Positions 1 through 10,823 of a DNA stretch of 64,000 bases are shown here, one piece after another. Location of the stretch: positions 74,181,345 to 74,245,344 of the forward strand of contig NC_087062.1 of the NCBI RefSeq assembly GCF_963678635.1, given 5' to 3'. Position 1 is the stretch's first letter; every line of letters starts with the position of its first letter. The position numbers were made by a program, and so were the translations under genes. The stretch comes from Symsagittifera roscoffensis. Taxonomy: Eukaryota > Xenacoelomorpha > Acoela > Convolutidae. The notes beneath the pieces were generated by a model. The model was not told the origin of the DNA and made no database searches. It was given only the letters and a program-made list of their open reading frames with translations.

Positions 1-2976
1 CGCCCGCATAGCTCTCGTTTCAGTGCGTGGCTATGTTTGTCTCAGCTAATCCGCATTTATATCCAAATGCATCAAGGTGAACTCCAAAGATTCATTTAGG
101 TTCCTGATTAACTGATGTCCCGCCAGTAAGATTTTTGACTGAATCATGCTTCCATGTGGCACCATCCCGAATGTTTGTCCGGAGATCACATTCAATTTCA
201 TGCTCAAACTACTCGGTGCCTTCGTTTCTTCCAATTCAGATGCTTCAAAGTCGTTGAGCTGCTCTTGAGCTCTCTCGTTTTCGAGTTCGGGCCTGACTTT
301 TTGTTCTAGTTTCCTTGTCGCCAAATCCTGTTGTATTCTATTTAGGGCATCTCTTGCCGCTGCTTTATAGTCACTCTTGTAGTCATTTGCTGCGGTTCCA
401 GGTTCTGGTTCACTCGTTTCTTCTAGCGCGGCTTGCATTTTCTTCATAGCCAGCTTTTCGGTTTCTTTTTCCTCCGGGCTTCCGCCTCACTCATCAGGCG
501 TGTCTTACTGGCTTTGACACCTAATAAAGCTTCATCATGCCTTGGGTGCTTGATGCCTGCATCAGCATCTCAAAGTTGTGGACAATCGGATTTAAACTGA
601 CCCTCCAAGTTGCAAAAGAAACACCTGGGACCGAGTTTTGCAATTACTCCTCTCATAAAATCTTCATGATCGTTTTCTGACGCATCTTCATCCTCGAGAC
701 TAAAACCAATCGCCTTCATGTCCTGTTTGCAGGTTGGGCATGTTGATACACGAAGGTCTGTCGAACTGCAGTTTGCAAAAGAAGGTCTCTTGTCCATGTC
801 GTCCCTAGGTTTGTACCAATTTTTGCCCTGGTTAGCATTTCCATTATTGAAAAAGCCACGATTGTTTTTGTAATAACCTGATCTCATAGGAGGCTTCAGC
901 AACAGATACTACATGGATTTCAGTCGCGATCATCCTGCTCTTTGACTCGTCCGGTTGATTACGCCTTTTAAGCATTTCAAAGTCATCCAGTAACTTGTCT
1001 GTGGTTTCGTCTTCACGTTGCCTTCGTTTATCGAAGCGCATCATCGCTTGGTGTCTTTGCACCCCTGAGCCAAAACGATTCAACAGGATTTCGAAGATTT
1101 TCTTGCGGGTGATGCACTGCATTTTTGTCTTTCTGTCAAGTCTTCTTCCTCAAAGTGCAGCTTCATGATTTGTATCCAGGTATCTATACAGCCGTCAGAT
1201 TCTTCGTTATAGCATCTTGCTTTCTTAAATACCCTTCTGGACTTTTTGCTGCGTTCACAGGTCCTAGATAACCTCGTGACGAAAATTTATAGGGACTTTT
1301 TCAGAGGTTCAAAAGCTGTGGCCATTGCCGTTGCATCACGTGAATGTCCAGCTTGATCGTTATTATCCGTTTTCCTTCTCTCTTCTCTGAATCGCTGGGT
1401 TGAGATCTTCCTAGATTCGAGTGGTTCCAGCTTGTGGAATCACCTTTCCCCGTCACGTTCGCGTCTCGCATAGGTCGTTCGCTCGAGGTCTGTCTGCTGC
1501 CAGTAGAATTTCCGCTGGTATTCGTTGGACCCATCGGTCTTTTTTTCCCGGTGGCAATGTTATTTGAGTTGCCCCTTCCTCTCGTGGATCCATAGGTCCT
1601 TCCTCTGTTAGGATGTTCATTGAAGTTCACTCTCGGCTCCCTGTTAGCCTCTCCGGAGTGGGCTCCTCTATTCCTAGATCCGTTCCTGTTTCCCAGGAGA
1701 CCATCCAGCATGTCCATAATAGCCTGAGTGCGTCTTTCCATCATTGCTTCTATTCTTGTGTCAAGAGTCCCAAGAGTATGCTTTTGTTGACTGCGCAGTT
1801 TTTCCAGATCACCTCTCAATCGTCTCTCTCTCTCTCTTTCCTCAGCCTCGCTCGCCATTCGCGACAAGTTCATAGCCAAGTATTCATTCCTCTTATCTTT
1901 TAAGCGTTTTTCGCTTCTTTTGACTTCCTGTCTGCTTCGGTTAATTTCTTCCCGTAGACTCTCTCTCAACATGAACTGATCTCTCTAGTTCACTCATTCT
2001 TATTGACATATGTTCACTCTGCTCACCCATGCTATCCACGATCCTGGTCAATGCTTCTTCCATTGATACTCCGTTGTCCAACAATAGAGTCACTAGTGTC
2101 GGCGTCATCCTGTTTGTTCCAGTCAGTTAAGTGCTGGTTGAAACTCGAGTTTTAATTCTCTGTCACGATTTCTCTTCATAATCCGCCTCTGGTTCCGCTG
2201 GTGTGCCTCCTGACCCTGTATTCCAACCATTCCGGATTGCACTTCCGAATTGGTCATGGTCATGAACTCTCTTGACCGTTGTATTACATCAATAGTCTTG
2301 TTTATGGTTGTGATCGCACCTAACTAATCCGAATAGCCAGTCTCCATAATTGTGAATGCCTCGTTTTCATGGGCTGAACTATTCAGGCTTACTTGAGACT
2401 CAAAATCATCAATTTCTTCATTGTCCTCCTCCTCTTCTTGGTTGTCTACTTCATCACCTGTTCCCGTTCCCATAGTAGATGGAAAGAAATTTCCCAAAGT
2501 GTTCTTGACTCGTTCCGAAAAGGAAGAGGACATTACCGCTTTCCCTGTCACCCCATGCATCGTGGTATTGTCAGTAGGTGATCCTGCTGTTGCTGCATTT
2601 TCAGTCGAAATGTCGGACAGTTCCGACATCTCCTCTCAATCAAGAGTCCCGTTGGAAGTGGTAAAATCGTGGCCTTGTTCTACGGGAGTAGATTCACTCG
2701 TCAACCTTCTATTCTCATTTTCTGCCGTTCTGCGTTCCGCCTGGTTCTCGTCCCGAGCTATTTTCGGGTGGATCTCTACTTTCAGCATTGCCCCTTTTTC
2801 ATTCGAGGCCTTTTGACTCCTTGTTCCATTCCGCCTGAAGCTTTGTTCCCTTTCTCATTCCGAGTTCATTCGGTCCTTTCCTCAAAAGGGTCATTCGTTG
2901 ATTTTCTTTGTTTTTTTGGTATAAATTTCCTAGAGCTATCACTTAGCTTAGGTATTCTCGACTTGTCTAGACTCAT
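1..2976 (-). pseudogene. Remnant C: decayed gag of a Ty3/gypsy-type element, truncated by window start
   Basis: Reading the minus strand from a start codon at 2976-2974, the translation follows the ORF1 of element B in order: a short basic N-terminus that matches B (an IPKLS-type motif), an acidic stretch (about 2629-2324), an Arg/Glu-rich predicted coiled coil (1972-1301), a capsid-like segment with the motif LLNRFGSGVQ (about 1122-880), a zinc-knuckle region (about 780-570) and the segment before the protease containing LNVISGQTFGM (about 240-180). The frame is broken several times and the first knuckle has lost a Cys (FANC instead of CANC), while the second keeps CFFC and the final Cys but has Gln where B has His. 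A short piece between capsid and knuckle is missing. The copy is much more diverged from A and B than they are from each other, so it is an older or different subfamily. The protease and pol would lie left of base 1. Confidence 0.85.
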
Positions 2977-5526
2977 CTTAATTTATTGCTTATTACTGCT
3001 CACACATTCGATTTGCTAAATGAGGTTTCTATTGTTTGACAACTGAAGATAATAACGAAACACGATAATGTCCAAAAGTTTCAATTAACAAGTGACCACG
3101 AATCTTTTGAGGTTATCACAGCACAGCGTGTATACAATTAATGCAAAGCAATTGATTTTTAGTTATTGGATATAAAGCTTGCACAGACTGATGGTATCAA
3201 TATAATTAAAAGATAGTGAAGTCACTACCCAAACTAGAGCAATCATTGAGGATTTAAAAACAAAAAGAGAGAAAAAAAATCAAAACAAAAATAATTGTGT
3301 ATTGCATTTGGTGTGTCGCAATTTAATAGTCGAACTGGTTTCTTAAGAAACAGCATTCACTAAACAGACACAACTTGAAGGCAGTAGTTTTTTCAAATGG
3401 GCAATTATTGCACCCACCAAGCTCTAAGTTACCTATCTGCCTTCGGATTGCACGAACTAGGCCTAGTAAAACTCTCAAGGCAACCACTCTTCCAAAACTT
3501 TATTCCAAATAATTTAGTGTCGAATTCTGTTTTCGGTTAGACCTACAGTCGCGAATCTCCGTTTAACGTTTTTGTTTAACTATGATCTGTGATTCAATTT
3601 TTATTTAAGGGCAAGTTATCACTGCAGTCACTGATTTCCCGTCTTTTTTGGTCTGCTTATTTCTTAATATCTTAGTATTATTCACTATGTATCTTATTTT
3701 CGTCTACGTACGTGTTAGGATCCCTACGATTACGTTTGTTTACAAAACTTTTTTTCTAGGACCTCTCCTTATTGACAAAAATAGGACCCCTCCGAATCGG
3801 GACACCTCTGGATTGACAAAAATAGGACACCGCTGAATTGGGACCCCTCCGAAATGGCAATATATGACCCTTCCGGATTGGCAAAAATTGGCATTTCTGA
3901 GTCGGTGAAAACAATACCCGAGCCCCTTCTGGATACGGTTTAAGAACATACTATGCACAATAAACTAACTAGGAAAGATTTCGTCTGGCCCTAGGCCCCT
4001 CCGGATTGAAGCTAAATTAGCCTATGTTAGCTTTGAAACACAGTTAGCTTATGTTTACCAAGGGTACCAAGATGAACTGGATCAGTCCAGTTGTTCGTAA
4101 ATTAGGAAGCAAAACGTCTTTTAAGCTAATTCAAAAAATTTTCAATTTTTTTTTCGCAATTCTTTTCTTATTGACTTAAAAAATAATGATCCGAGCTCAA
4201 CAGGCCGATACTTTTCTAGTTTATTGCAAAAAACCAGTTCTAAAACGTGCCAGCAGAAAAATTTACCAAAACAATTGGACCCCTCCGGATTGACGAATCC
4301 ACTAAATCAAACACGTTAAATTCGATTTCACTTGGGCCCGGAAGGTTGTTCGAAAACGGGTTTTGAAAACTGTCGACTCACTAGTGTATGTTCTCCAAAC
4401 AACTATTTTTATTGCCCTAGCCCAAAAACTTTGAAAATTTTCTCTATTTTGTGGCGTTTCGTTTTTTCAAAAATCACGAAATTTCGATCCGAACTAAGTT
4501 TCGGTCTAAACCAACCACGTCTGAACTAAATTTAACCAGTTCCACTAGTTATATTAGTGCAATTACGATGTAAATCATTATTATAGCTCTTTTTTCCGTT
4601 TCAAAATGTATCGATATCTCAAAAATCGTGATTTGTGCGGGGTATCAAGATATCACTATTTTGACACTAAAAACCGGTCTGTTTACGGTCTGTTTTACTG
4701 AAAAACGATATAGGAGTATTAATACAAGCAGTATAAACAGTAGTGCTTTCAATATTAGATCTCTCCGGGTCCGTTCAATATCCGAATTAGGGTGCTTAAC
4801 TCAGAAATTCTTAACTCGGTGGAGGGTCACTACAGTGGAGTCACTGTCGAGCCCCCCACAGAAATCTTACTTTCGGTACCAAAAGGGATAAAAAAAACTT
4901 GTTAACGCTACCCAACAGTTGATTGTTGTTGTCCTTGAGACCCTTCCTGCTGCTCCTTGCACTTTTTGTCGGATGAGTCTTCGGCTCTAATCCCGAGACC
5001 ATTCCGCATTGAGCGCAAATTAGCATTAACGTGCTGAAATAATCAAACAACCCTTCAGTACAGGCACCAGAAAAGGGCCACAATTTTGATCGTAATGATC
5101 CTGTCTGATTTAATTGCCTGTAAGAACAATATATCTAATAACAACAAACGGGAGGATCGGATCACATCTCGTTTGAGGGGATGATTTCTACTGATTTAAG
5201 TTTTTTACTGTTTTTGGATTTTTTGGTTATTTTTTTTGTTTTTGGTTTTTTCATAGGTAATATACCATTTTTGTTTGCTTGCTTGTATATTTTTAAGTGG
5301 TGTTTTTGGTCATACACCGCTCAGGGAACCAAGGGACGGCCGATCCCCCCACTCTTCACGATACGTGAAATTTTGTTCTTTGATAGGTTAATAAAATAAA
5401 TTCGGGAATTCGGAAGGCTTCAGCGATCCGAATCACCCCTCCAACCCTGTGTTGAGGGCCTTATTAAGAGCATCTGCTCGGCGCGTAGTGCTTTTTAATC
5501 GATCTGCCGACCCTGATGTTAAACGA
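2977..5526 (-). other. 5' leader of remnant C, non-coding
   Basis: This 2.5-kb stretch lies between the C primer-binding site and the C gag start on the minus strand and has no convincing coding region. It is the counterpart of the leaders of A and B. Around 3760-3900 and 4277-4300 it carries dispersed copies of the motif cccctccggattgac, related to the ccctccgaagta repeats of A and B. Around 5190-5300 it has T-rich sequence whose reverse complement matches the A-rich tract after the A and B primer sites. No further feature is visible. Confidence 0.6.
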
Positions 5527-5545
5527 GTAACACCCGGGAGCGCCA
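5527..5545 (-). promoter_or_regulatory. tRNA primer-binding site of remnant C
   Basis: On the minus strand the sequence tggcgctcccgggtg starts 12 nt after the LTR end (…tgttaca at 5563-5558). This is the same spacing and nearly the same sequence as in elements A (7693) and B (26410). The implied primer is a tRNA whose mature 3' end reads ...GCGCCA; I did not assign the isoacceptor. Confidence 0.7.
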
Positions 5546-5557
5546 CAAAAATATTTG

Positions 5558-5965
5558 TGTAACATTCGCCCGGAAGTGCACACCAACAGAAAATAAAGCT
5601 AGGTTATGAAACCACTGGCTACCGTCTAAACATAGCCTCATACGTTTTTAACCGTCTCTACCAAAGCCAGTTCTTTGTGGGGTCCATTAACATCGGGTCG
5701 ACAAAGTCATTACTATTTAAGGCTATCGACCAGATGGCGCAAATTAATTTAATTACATGAAAAAATAGTGAGCTCATGGCTGGATCTCATTATCCTCAGA
5801 CCACGAGGTTACTCCCAAAAACAAGGTTGCTACATAATTATCATATTACTATTGTTTTTTTTTTCAGTAGATAAAATCATCAAACTCATCGGAGATGGAT
5901 CAACTTTTTCCCACAACTCCTAGCTTCTCATATTCCTAAAAATGAATTAGTTTTTAATTAAATTC
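5558..5965 (-). repeat. Partial 5' LTR of remnant C
   Basis: The minus strand ends in gggcgaatgttaca at 5571-5558, the same LTR terminus as in A and B. Further up, the minus strand contains recognisable LTR blocks (ggttaaaaacg near the R/U5 side; a gatccatctcc block near 5900). The start of the LTR is missing: at about 5965-6004 the sequence switches to a leader-type block. The LTR is strongly diverged from those of A and B. Confidence 0.65.
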
Positions 5966-6003
5966 AACTCAGGGCATACCAGTTAGCCAAAAACTGTTTT
6001 TTG

Positions 6004-6135
6004 TCATACACCGCTCAGGGAAAAATGGGATGGCCGATCCCCCCACCCTTCACAATAGGTGAATTTTTGTTCTTTGATAGGTTAATAAAAATAAATCCGG
6101 GAATCCGGAAGGCTTCCGCGATCCGAACCACCCTT
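6004..6135 (-). repeat. Direct repeat of C-leader block (partner at 5312-5440)
   Basis: About 130 bp beginning with catacaccgctcaggga are repeated in the same orientation at 5312-5440 with moderate divergence; both copies include gatccccccac and gttctttgataggtta. The 5312 copy lies in the C leader after the primer site. The 6004 copy abuts the truncated C LTR on one side and the PLE fragment on the other, so it is a leftover of another element of this family or a rearrangement. Confidence 0.7.
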
Positions 6136-6140
6136 CCGGA

Positions 6141-6750
6141 TAAAGAAAGAAGTACCAAAATTGACTGTGCTAAATGAGAGTAACAAGGAGGTCTGCCCTG
6201 AATGTCGGAAAAACTTGACGGACTACAGGGGTAGAATGCGAAGCCTGTTTGAATTGGTACCACTTAGGGTGTGGTAAAATATCGGAATCTGAACACGCAG
6301 ACATCGCTGAAACAGTATGGTATTGCATACTTGCAAAAAAAACAACAGGAAGCAGATCGGACTGAGAATGGTGTTAAAATTTTTCTAAGATATGTGGAGG
6401 ACATAGTTAGAACTGTCAAGGGCGATCCTGGGGTAGTTCTCGAGGCTGCCAATAAGTTGCATCCAAACTTGCAGTTCACCATAGAAGAACTTGATAGTAA
6501 CGGTATATTTTTGGATTTAAATGTCAAGGTGGACTCAGGAAAAAAGGTCACATGTGGGTGGTACCAAAAACTCACTGATACCGGTACCATTCTAAATTTC
6601 AGAGGTTGCGCACCTTTGTAGTACAAAAGAAACGTTATTGAAGTGACGGTTCATAGGGTTTTCAGAAAAATCTCAACATAGAAAATTTTGACCAGGCATT
6701 GGAACAACATCGGAAACAATGGATTGAAAATTTCAGTCCGATATGTCACC
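6141..6750 (+). pseudogene. Penelope-like element RT fragment with PHD-like finger
   Basis: The plus strand encodes, with one or two frameshifts, a Penelope-like RT segment. First comes a Cys/His cluster of PHD type (CPEC...CEAC...WYHLGC...WYC; the final Cys expected after WYC is not present). It is followed by the catalytic motif region, here RYVEDIVRTVKGDP where PLEs normally have RYVDDI, so the first metal-binding Asp is Glu. Next are LHPNLQFT, a FLDLNV motif and GWYQK-TDTGTILNFR, then CAPL, a stop, and NFDQALEQHRKQW. The order and motifs are those of the PLE palm and thumb. The copy is broken by stops (for example after CAPL at 6619) and ends near 6745, where an inverted PLE copy begins. 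Confidence 0.85.
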
Positions 6751-6811
6751 TTTTTCTGACATCCAGGGCAGACTTCCTTTTTACTGTCATTCAGCACAGT
6801 CAATTTTGGTA
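6745..6811 (-). pseudogene. Split Penelope-like element, piece 3 (start of PHD-like finger)
   Basis: The minus strand reads IPKLTVLNDSKKEVCPGCQKK, the same segment as the VPKLTVLNESNKEVCPEC of the neighbouring plus-strand copy. It is interrupted at 6811 by element A. The preceding residues (…ASKKEV) are found on the far side of element A at 25083. The minus-strand copy meets the plus-strand copy at about 6745, so two PLE fragments face each other here. Confidence 0.8.
6809..6811. repeat. Target-site duplication of element A (partner 25083-25085)
   Basis: The bases gta flank both ends of element A when the LTR is taken as TG...CA. Removing A and one copy restores the uninterrupted sequence seen in the homologous PLE copy at about 6145-6165, which confirms the junction independently. 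If the LTR began one base later, the duplication would be 4 bp with one mismatch (gtat/gtac). Confidence 0.75.
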
Positions 6812-7680
6812 TGTGCATTCTGCCAGATTGGCACAACGCAACCTTCCGGCGAAACACAAATTACCGAAAAAAGGCCTTAACGACAAAAAAAATGCTGCAT
6901 ACGAGGGCAGAAATACTCTAGAAATTTCTTTTTTCAAAATTTCGATTGTCAAGTGGATATTTCTCAGAAATACAAGAAACGGCCATTTTGACTGAAAAAG
7001 GTGAAAAAGTCAAAACAACAGCAAATCTAGTGGAGAACAGTCGCACGTTAACACAGAAAAAGGAAGCCTCTTATCGTGACGATCACGCACGATAAGACCC
7101 TTAGCAGAAGAAGATTCGGTGGGGAAGTGGTGGAGAGCAGTACCCTCCCGTGCCACGAATTGGGAGAGATAACGACGTTATCTCGAGGAAAACACGGAAG
7201 AGGAGGCTCGGTCCCCCAGAGACTGATATAAAGTGAAAGACTGTAGTAAACTAATTTTTTTAGCTACTCTGACGCCATAGAAATTTGAATTGACACCGGT
7301 ATTATTTGATATTTTAGAATATGAGTAGCTAGGAAGAGGAAAGGGTCAATCCATCTCCAATAGATTTAATATAGAACTGTCACCAAAAACATATTAAAAT
7401 AGGTTATTCGAGCCGTTTGTTTAATAGCAATCACGTAGTCTGAGGATCCGAGATTCAACTATCTGGTTGTGTTCGCATGTAAACGAAAGCTGTTCAAAAG
7501 TCGTTTGACTGATGGCCTAAAAATAGTAACTTTTTACTTAGCCCTAAACAGACAAGAAAATCAACTGGCAAGGTCGAGACGGTGAAAAACGAGTAGGATT
7601 AAGGTAACTGACGCCTGCCAGTCGTTAATAGGTACTTTTTCTACGCTCCGTCACTGTGTAGTATTTGGGCGAATGTTACA
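6812..7680 (+). repeat. 5' LTR of element A
   Basis: Begins tgtgcattctgccag (one C lost relative to the 3' LTR) and ends gggcgaatgttaca, followed 12 nt later by the primer site. Contains an inverted repeat cttatcgtg/cacgataag at 7070-7096 and a palindromic gagataacgacgttatctc near 7166-7184, both kept in the other A LTR and partly in B. A TATA-like gatataaagtg lies near 7225. Confidence 0.92.
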
Positions 7681-7692
7681 TAGACGTTTTTA

Positions 7693-7711
7693 TGGCGCTC
7701 CTGGGTGGGCC
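7693..7711 (+). promoter_or_regulatory. tRNA primer-binding site of element A
   Basis: The sequence tggcgctcctgggtgggcc begins 12 nt after the LTR end. TGG at the start is the complement of a mature tRNA CCA end. The same sequence is present in B and, with changes, in remnant C. The 12-nt gap is longer than the few bases usual in such elements. The matching tRNA was not identified. Confidence 0.75.
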
Positions 7712-10700
7712 TGTTAGAGGCATGAGACCATCATGATCAGCAAGCGTTTCAGCGACGAACCCTCCACTCCGGGCGTATGCCCGAGTTAGAGGCCTTAATG
7801 ACCGTTATTGTACTAGTGGGAAGGTGCGTACCCTCCGTCCAGTACTATTTAGCTTTTTAACTTAGTTAACACCAAAAATTCCGGGGGCCGGAGGGTTAGG
7901 TGGGAAATCTAGAGCCCGCTTGTCCCAAGGTCCCGGGACCAAAAACAATTCAAGAGAAAGCATAAAACCAAACAAAAATATTGTATAACCAAGAAAAAGC
8001 CAAAAACAATTAATTTGAAAACAAAAAAGTAAAAAAAAAACAGTAAAAAATCCAAAAAAGACCAAAAACAAAAAAAAACATAAAGTGACAGTTTATATGT
8101 TATTTCCGGACGAGATGTGATCTGACCTTCATATTGGTTGTTGTTTCAGATTGATTTATATCATTTCTGATAGAAAGATTGTGTGTTTTGGTGACGGGTT
8201 GGGTACCCCCCCCCCCCCCCCTTCAGTGTAATTTGAGTATTTAAGCACGTTAATTGTGATTTTGCCGGTGGCCGGAGGGTAGAGTGGCAAGCTGACCGAC
8301 GTGTTCCAGACTCAACAGGGGCATCAAGGACAACATCCACAACGACTGTTGGGTATCGTTGAAACAATTTTAGGATCGTTCGGGTACTATTTCATCAAAA
8401 CTTAAGAGTTGGGGGGCACGATTGGCGCGGTCCGATTGTACCCTCCAACGATCACGAATTTCCGAGTTAAGGGTCTTAATTCGGGTATTTTGGTGCAAAG
8501 GAGGGTATAGTAATATTCATTAACGACTACTAATAGATTATTGTCCTTACTATATATTACTTATCTCCTATTTAGACCCGCGAAACACCCCAATTTTTTC
8601 GAAAACTATAGAACCAAACTGTAGAACGCCAAAATTTTGGATATCCGAGCTTTTCCGAACAGCAAAAATCTTTTATACAGGGAGTTACTACGTATTTCGG
8701 TCCCTCTAACTAAAGAAACCCCACGGAAAAAGACATAGTAGAAGTTAGCGAAAACAAAGTTTTTCATTCAAAATTTTGTTAATTTTCCGAATGTTGTTAA
8801 TTTGTTTTGGGGATCGAGTTTTTGAGTTTTTAGAGTTAGAGCAATAAAAATTTTTGCGTTAGGAGCGTGCTAGCATAACGTGCTCAGTTACAAGAGAAAG
8901 TTTTGAGTAACCCTCCGATTAGCTCTGTGGATAGAGCTAACCTCTTAAAGATTGGAAAAGGAAGGAATCGGAGGGTCCAAATTTGACAGTTATTGGCCAA
9001 ATTTTTGTCTCCAAACCAATTTTGGTCCGGTTTTTTGCTTTGTCCCAGTGCTGTACGGGGCTACTACGCTCATTTCATTTATTTCTAGGCACTTTCAATA
9101 GGAATTGCGGAAAAAGACTTTCAGAACCTATATAGGTGGTTAAAAAAGGCCATTTTGACAAACGCGTTTTTGGCGATTTCTCAAAGACTAGCCAAGCGAT
9201 CGGGATAACTTTGGTACCACAAGTCGACGTTTTTGACCAATTTTTCGGACCGCAACAGTGTTTGGGTTGATAATCTCGGAAAAGAAAATTTTTAGAATTT
9301 GTTGGTTCGTAGGGTCCAAATTTTAGGGAGCGCTCCGAGCGGCAGAAAGTTTTATAAGATCACACTGGGAAGATTGACCGTGTCAGCCAACCTGGTTTTA
9401 AGTCTGTTACACTGCATTCGGAGGCTTTATTGCGGTAAAACAGCCCTTTTTCTTGATTTTTGTGGAACCCACCGAAGTAACCCTCCGGAGTCAGCTAAGC
9501 TCCTTAGCAACCTCTCTTGTGGAAATATTCCACGAGACCCTCCGAAGAAGTTAAGACAACCCCCCCACTGAGAATTTAGCTTGTGTTGACACCTTTTGAG
9601 ACTATTAGGATATCCTTACAAATGATATTCAAAGAATTTGTAGTTTTGAAGGAACCCTCCGAAGTAACCCTCCGGAGCGTATTAAGCCTCTTATTGACCC
9701 TCCTTAGTGAGTTTGGTGGGACCCTCCGAAGTAACTTGGGTGATTAAGGTATCCTCCGAAGTAACCCTCCGAGGTAAGCTAAATGTCCTAACAACCCTCC
9801 GGAGTAACCCTCCGGAGTGACTTAAGCCCCTTAGCAACCCTCCTTATTGAAAATTTAGGGGTATCTTCTGGGGCAATTTGAGCAACTAGAACATCCACTT
9901 AGAGTCGGATTAATATGTCAAATACCAACGAGCGTGCATATTAAGATCACAGGAGCCCATTTGATCCGGAGATTCGTGATATACTTTGGATTCTAGATCG
10001 GGTCTGTTAGAGGTACCCGAACGAAATTTTTTTTTTGGTTGTGATTTTGGTTGTGTGGTTGCCTTGAGCTACTTAATAGGAAAACTCGGGCAATCAGGGA
10101 ACACATAAAAGAAGACCTCGGTGAGTGTATTAGGCAGATACACACTCAATTGAGAAGAAAAGTTGTTCCCTGCTCTCGTGCACTTGGAGCGTTCCGTGTG
10201 AGGGGGAGCTTTTTCATAGACTTTAGAAATTTTTCGATCAGAGGTTGCCTTGAGCTACTTAGTAGGACAGCTCGGACAATCGCAGGACACCTAAAAGAAG
10301 ACCTAGGTGGGTGAATAAGGCAAATACACACTCACTTGAGAAGACTGTGTCCTGGGCTTCATACTTTCGGAGCGTTCCGATTGAGGAAAGTCTTTTTCCT
10401 TAAGACTAAGTTTTATTGATCTGTTTTGAATCATCACTGCCTTTTTACAAAAGATTGTTTGACTTTAACAAAGCAGTGATTTGATAAGAGTGTGGCGGTA
10501 AATTGATACTGACGAAAGGTCGCTATCACCGGTAGGAAATTCTTATCTGATTATCAATTGTGTTTTGTGTATTGATTATATCTTGTGAAAATTTTGTGAT
10601 ACTGTTAAACTATACAACGGGGTTAAGTTAGCATTATATCAATACTGAGCAGGCCCTGTGTGTAACTTTAGCTGGGTCACTAATATTATCATCGAGAAAT

Positions 10701-10823
10701 CTAAAAGAAATTTTTGATATTGACGAGATCGAGTAGGTAGCGTTAAGTAAATTAACTTGAACTTGTTTGCGGTACGTGTGCATTGCCATTAAAACGTACG
10801 AATGTTAATATTTAGTGCAACGT
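7712..10823 (+). other. 5' leader of element A, structured and non-coding
   Basis: A 3.1-kb leader without a supportable ORF. Landmarks shared with B: an A-rich tract (about 7970-8085), a C14 homopolymer run near 8207-8221 that B lacks, a hairpin with a tRNA-like D-arm (8910-8976), a block of ccctccgaagta/ccctccggag repeats (about 9475-9850) and a duplicated block of about 100 bp (10058-10161 and 10243-10345), each with a small stem-loop. Such a length and repeat content suggest packaging, dimerisation or translation-control roles, which is inference. Confidence 0.7.
8910..8976 (+). ncRNA. Leader hairpin with tRNA-like D-arm (element A)
   Basis: An 11-bp perfect stem (accctccgatt with aatcggagggt) encloses a second perfect hairpin agctct-gtggat-agagct that resembles a tRNA D-arm. 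No T-arm is visible, so this is not a tRNA gene. The equivalent in B (27623-27689) keeps 9 bp of the outer stem and 5 bp of the inner stem although bases have changed. Confidence 0.5.

Noticed and set aside
7181-7700. Assigning the primer to tRNA-Lys as in many gypsy elements
   Set aside because: Only the first six bases fit; the remainder differs, so the isoacceptor was left open.
8207-8221. Functional polycytosine signal
   Set aside because: The C14 run is missing from element B and is best explained by slippage.
8910-8976. A tRNA gene in the leader
   Set aside because: Only a D-arm-like hairpin is present; there is no T-arm and no proper anticodon arm.
9475-9850. CRISPR-like array from ccctccg repeats
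   Set aside because: Repeat units are short and variable, spacing is irregular, and the context is a eukaryotic retroelement leader.
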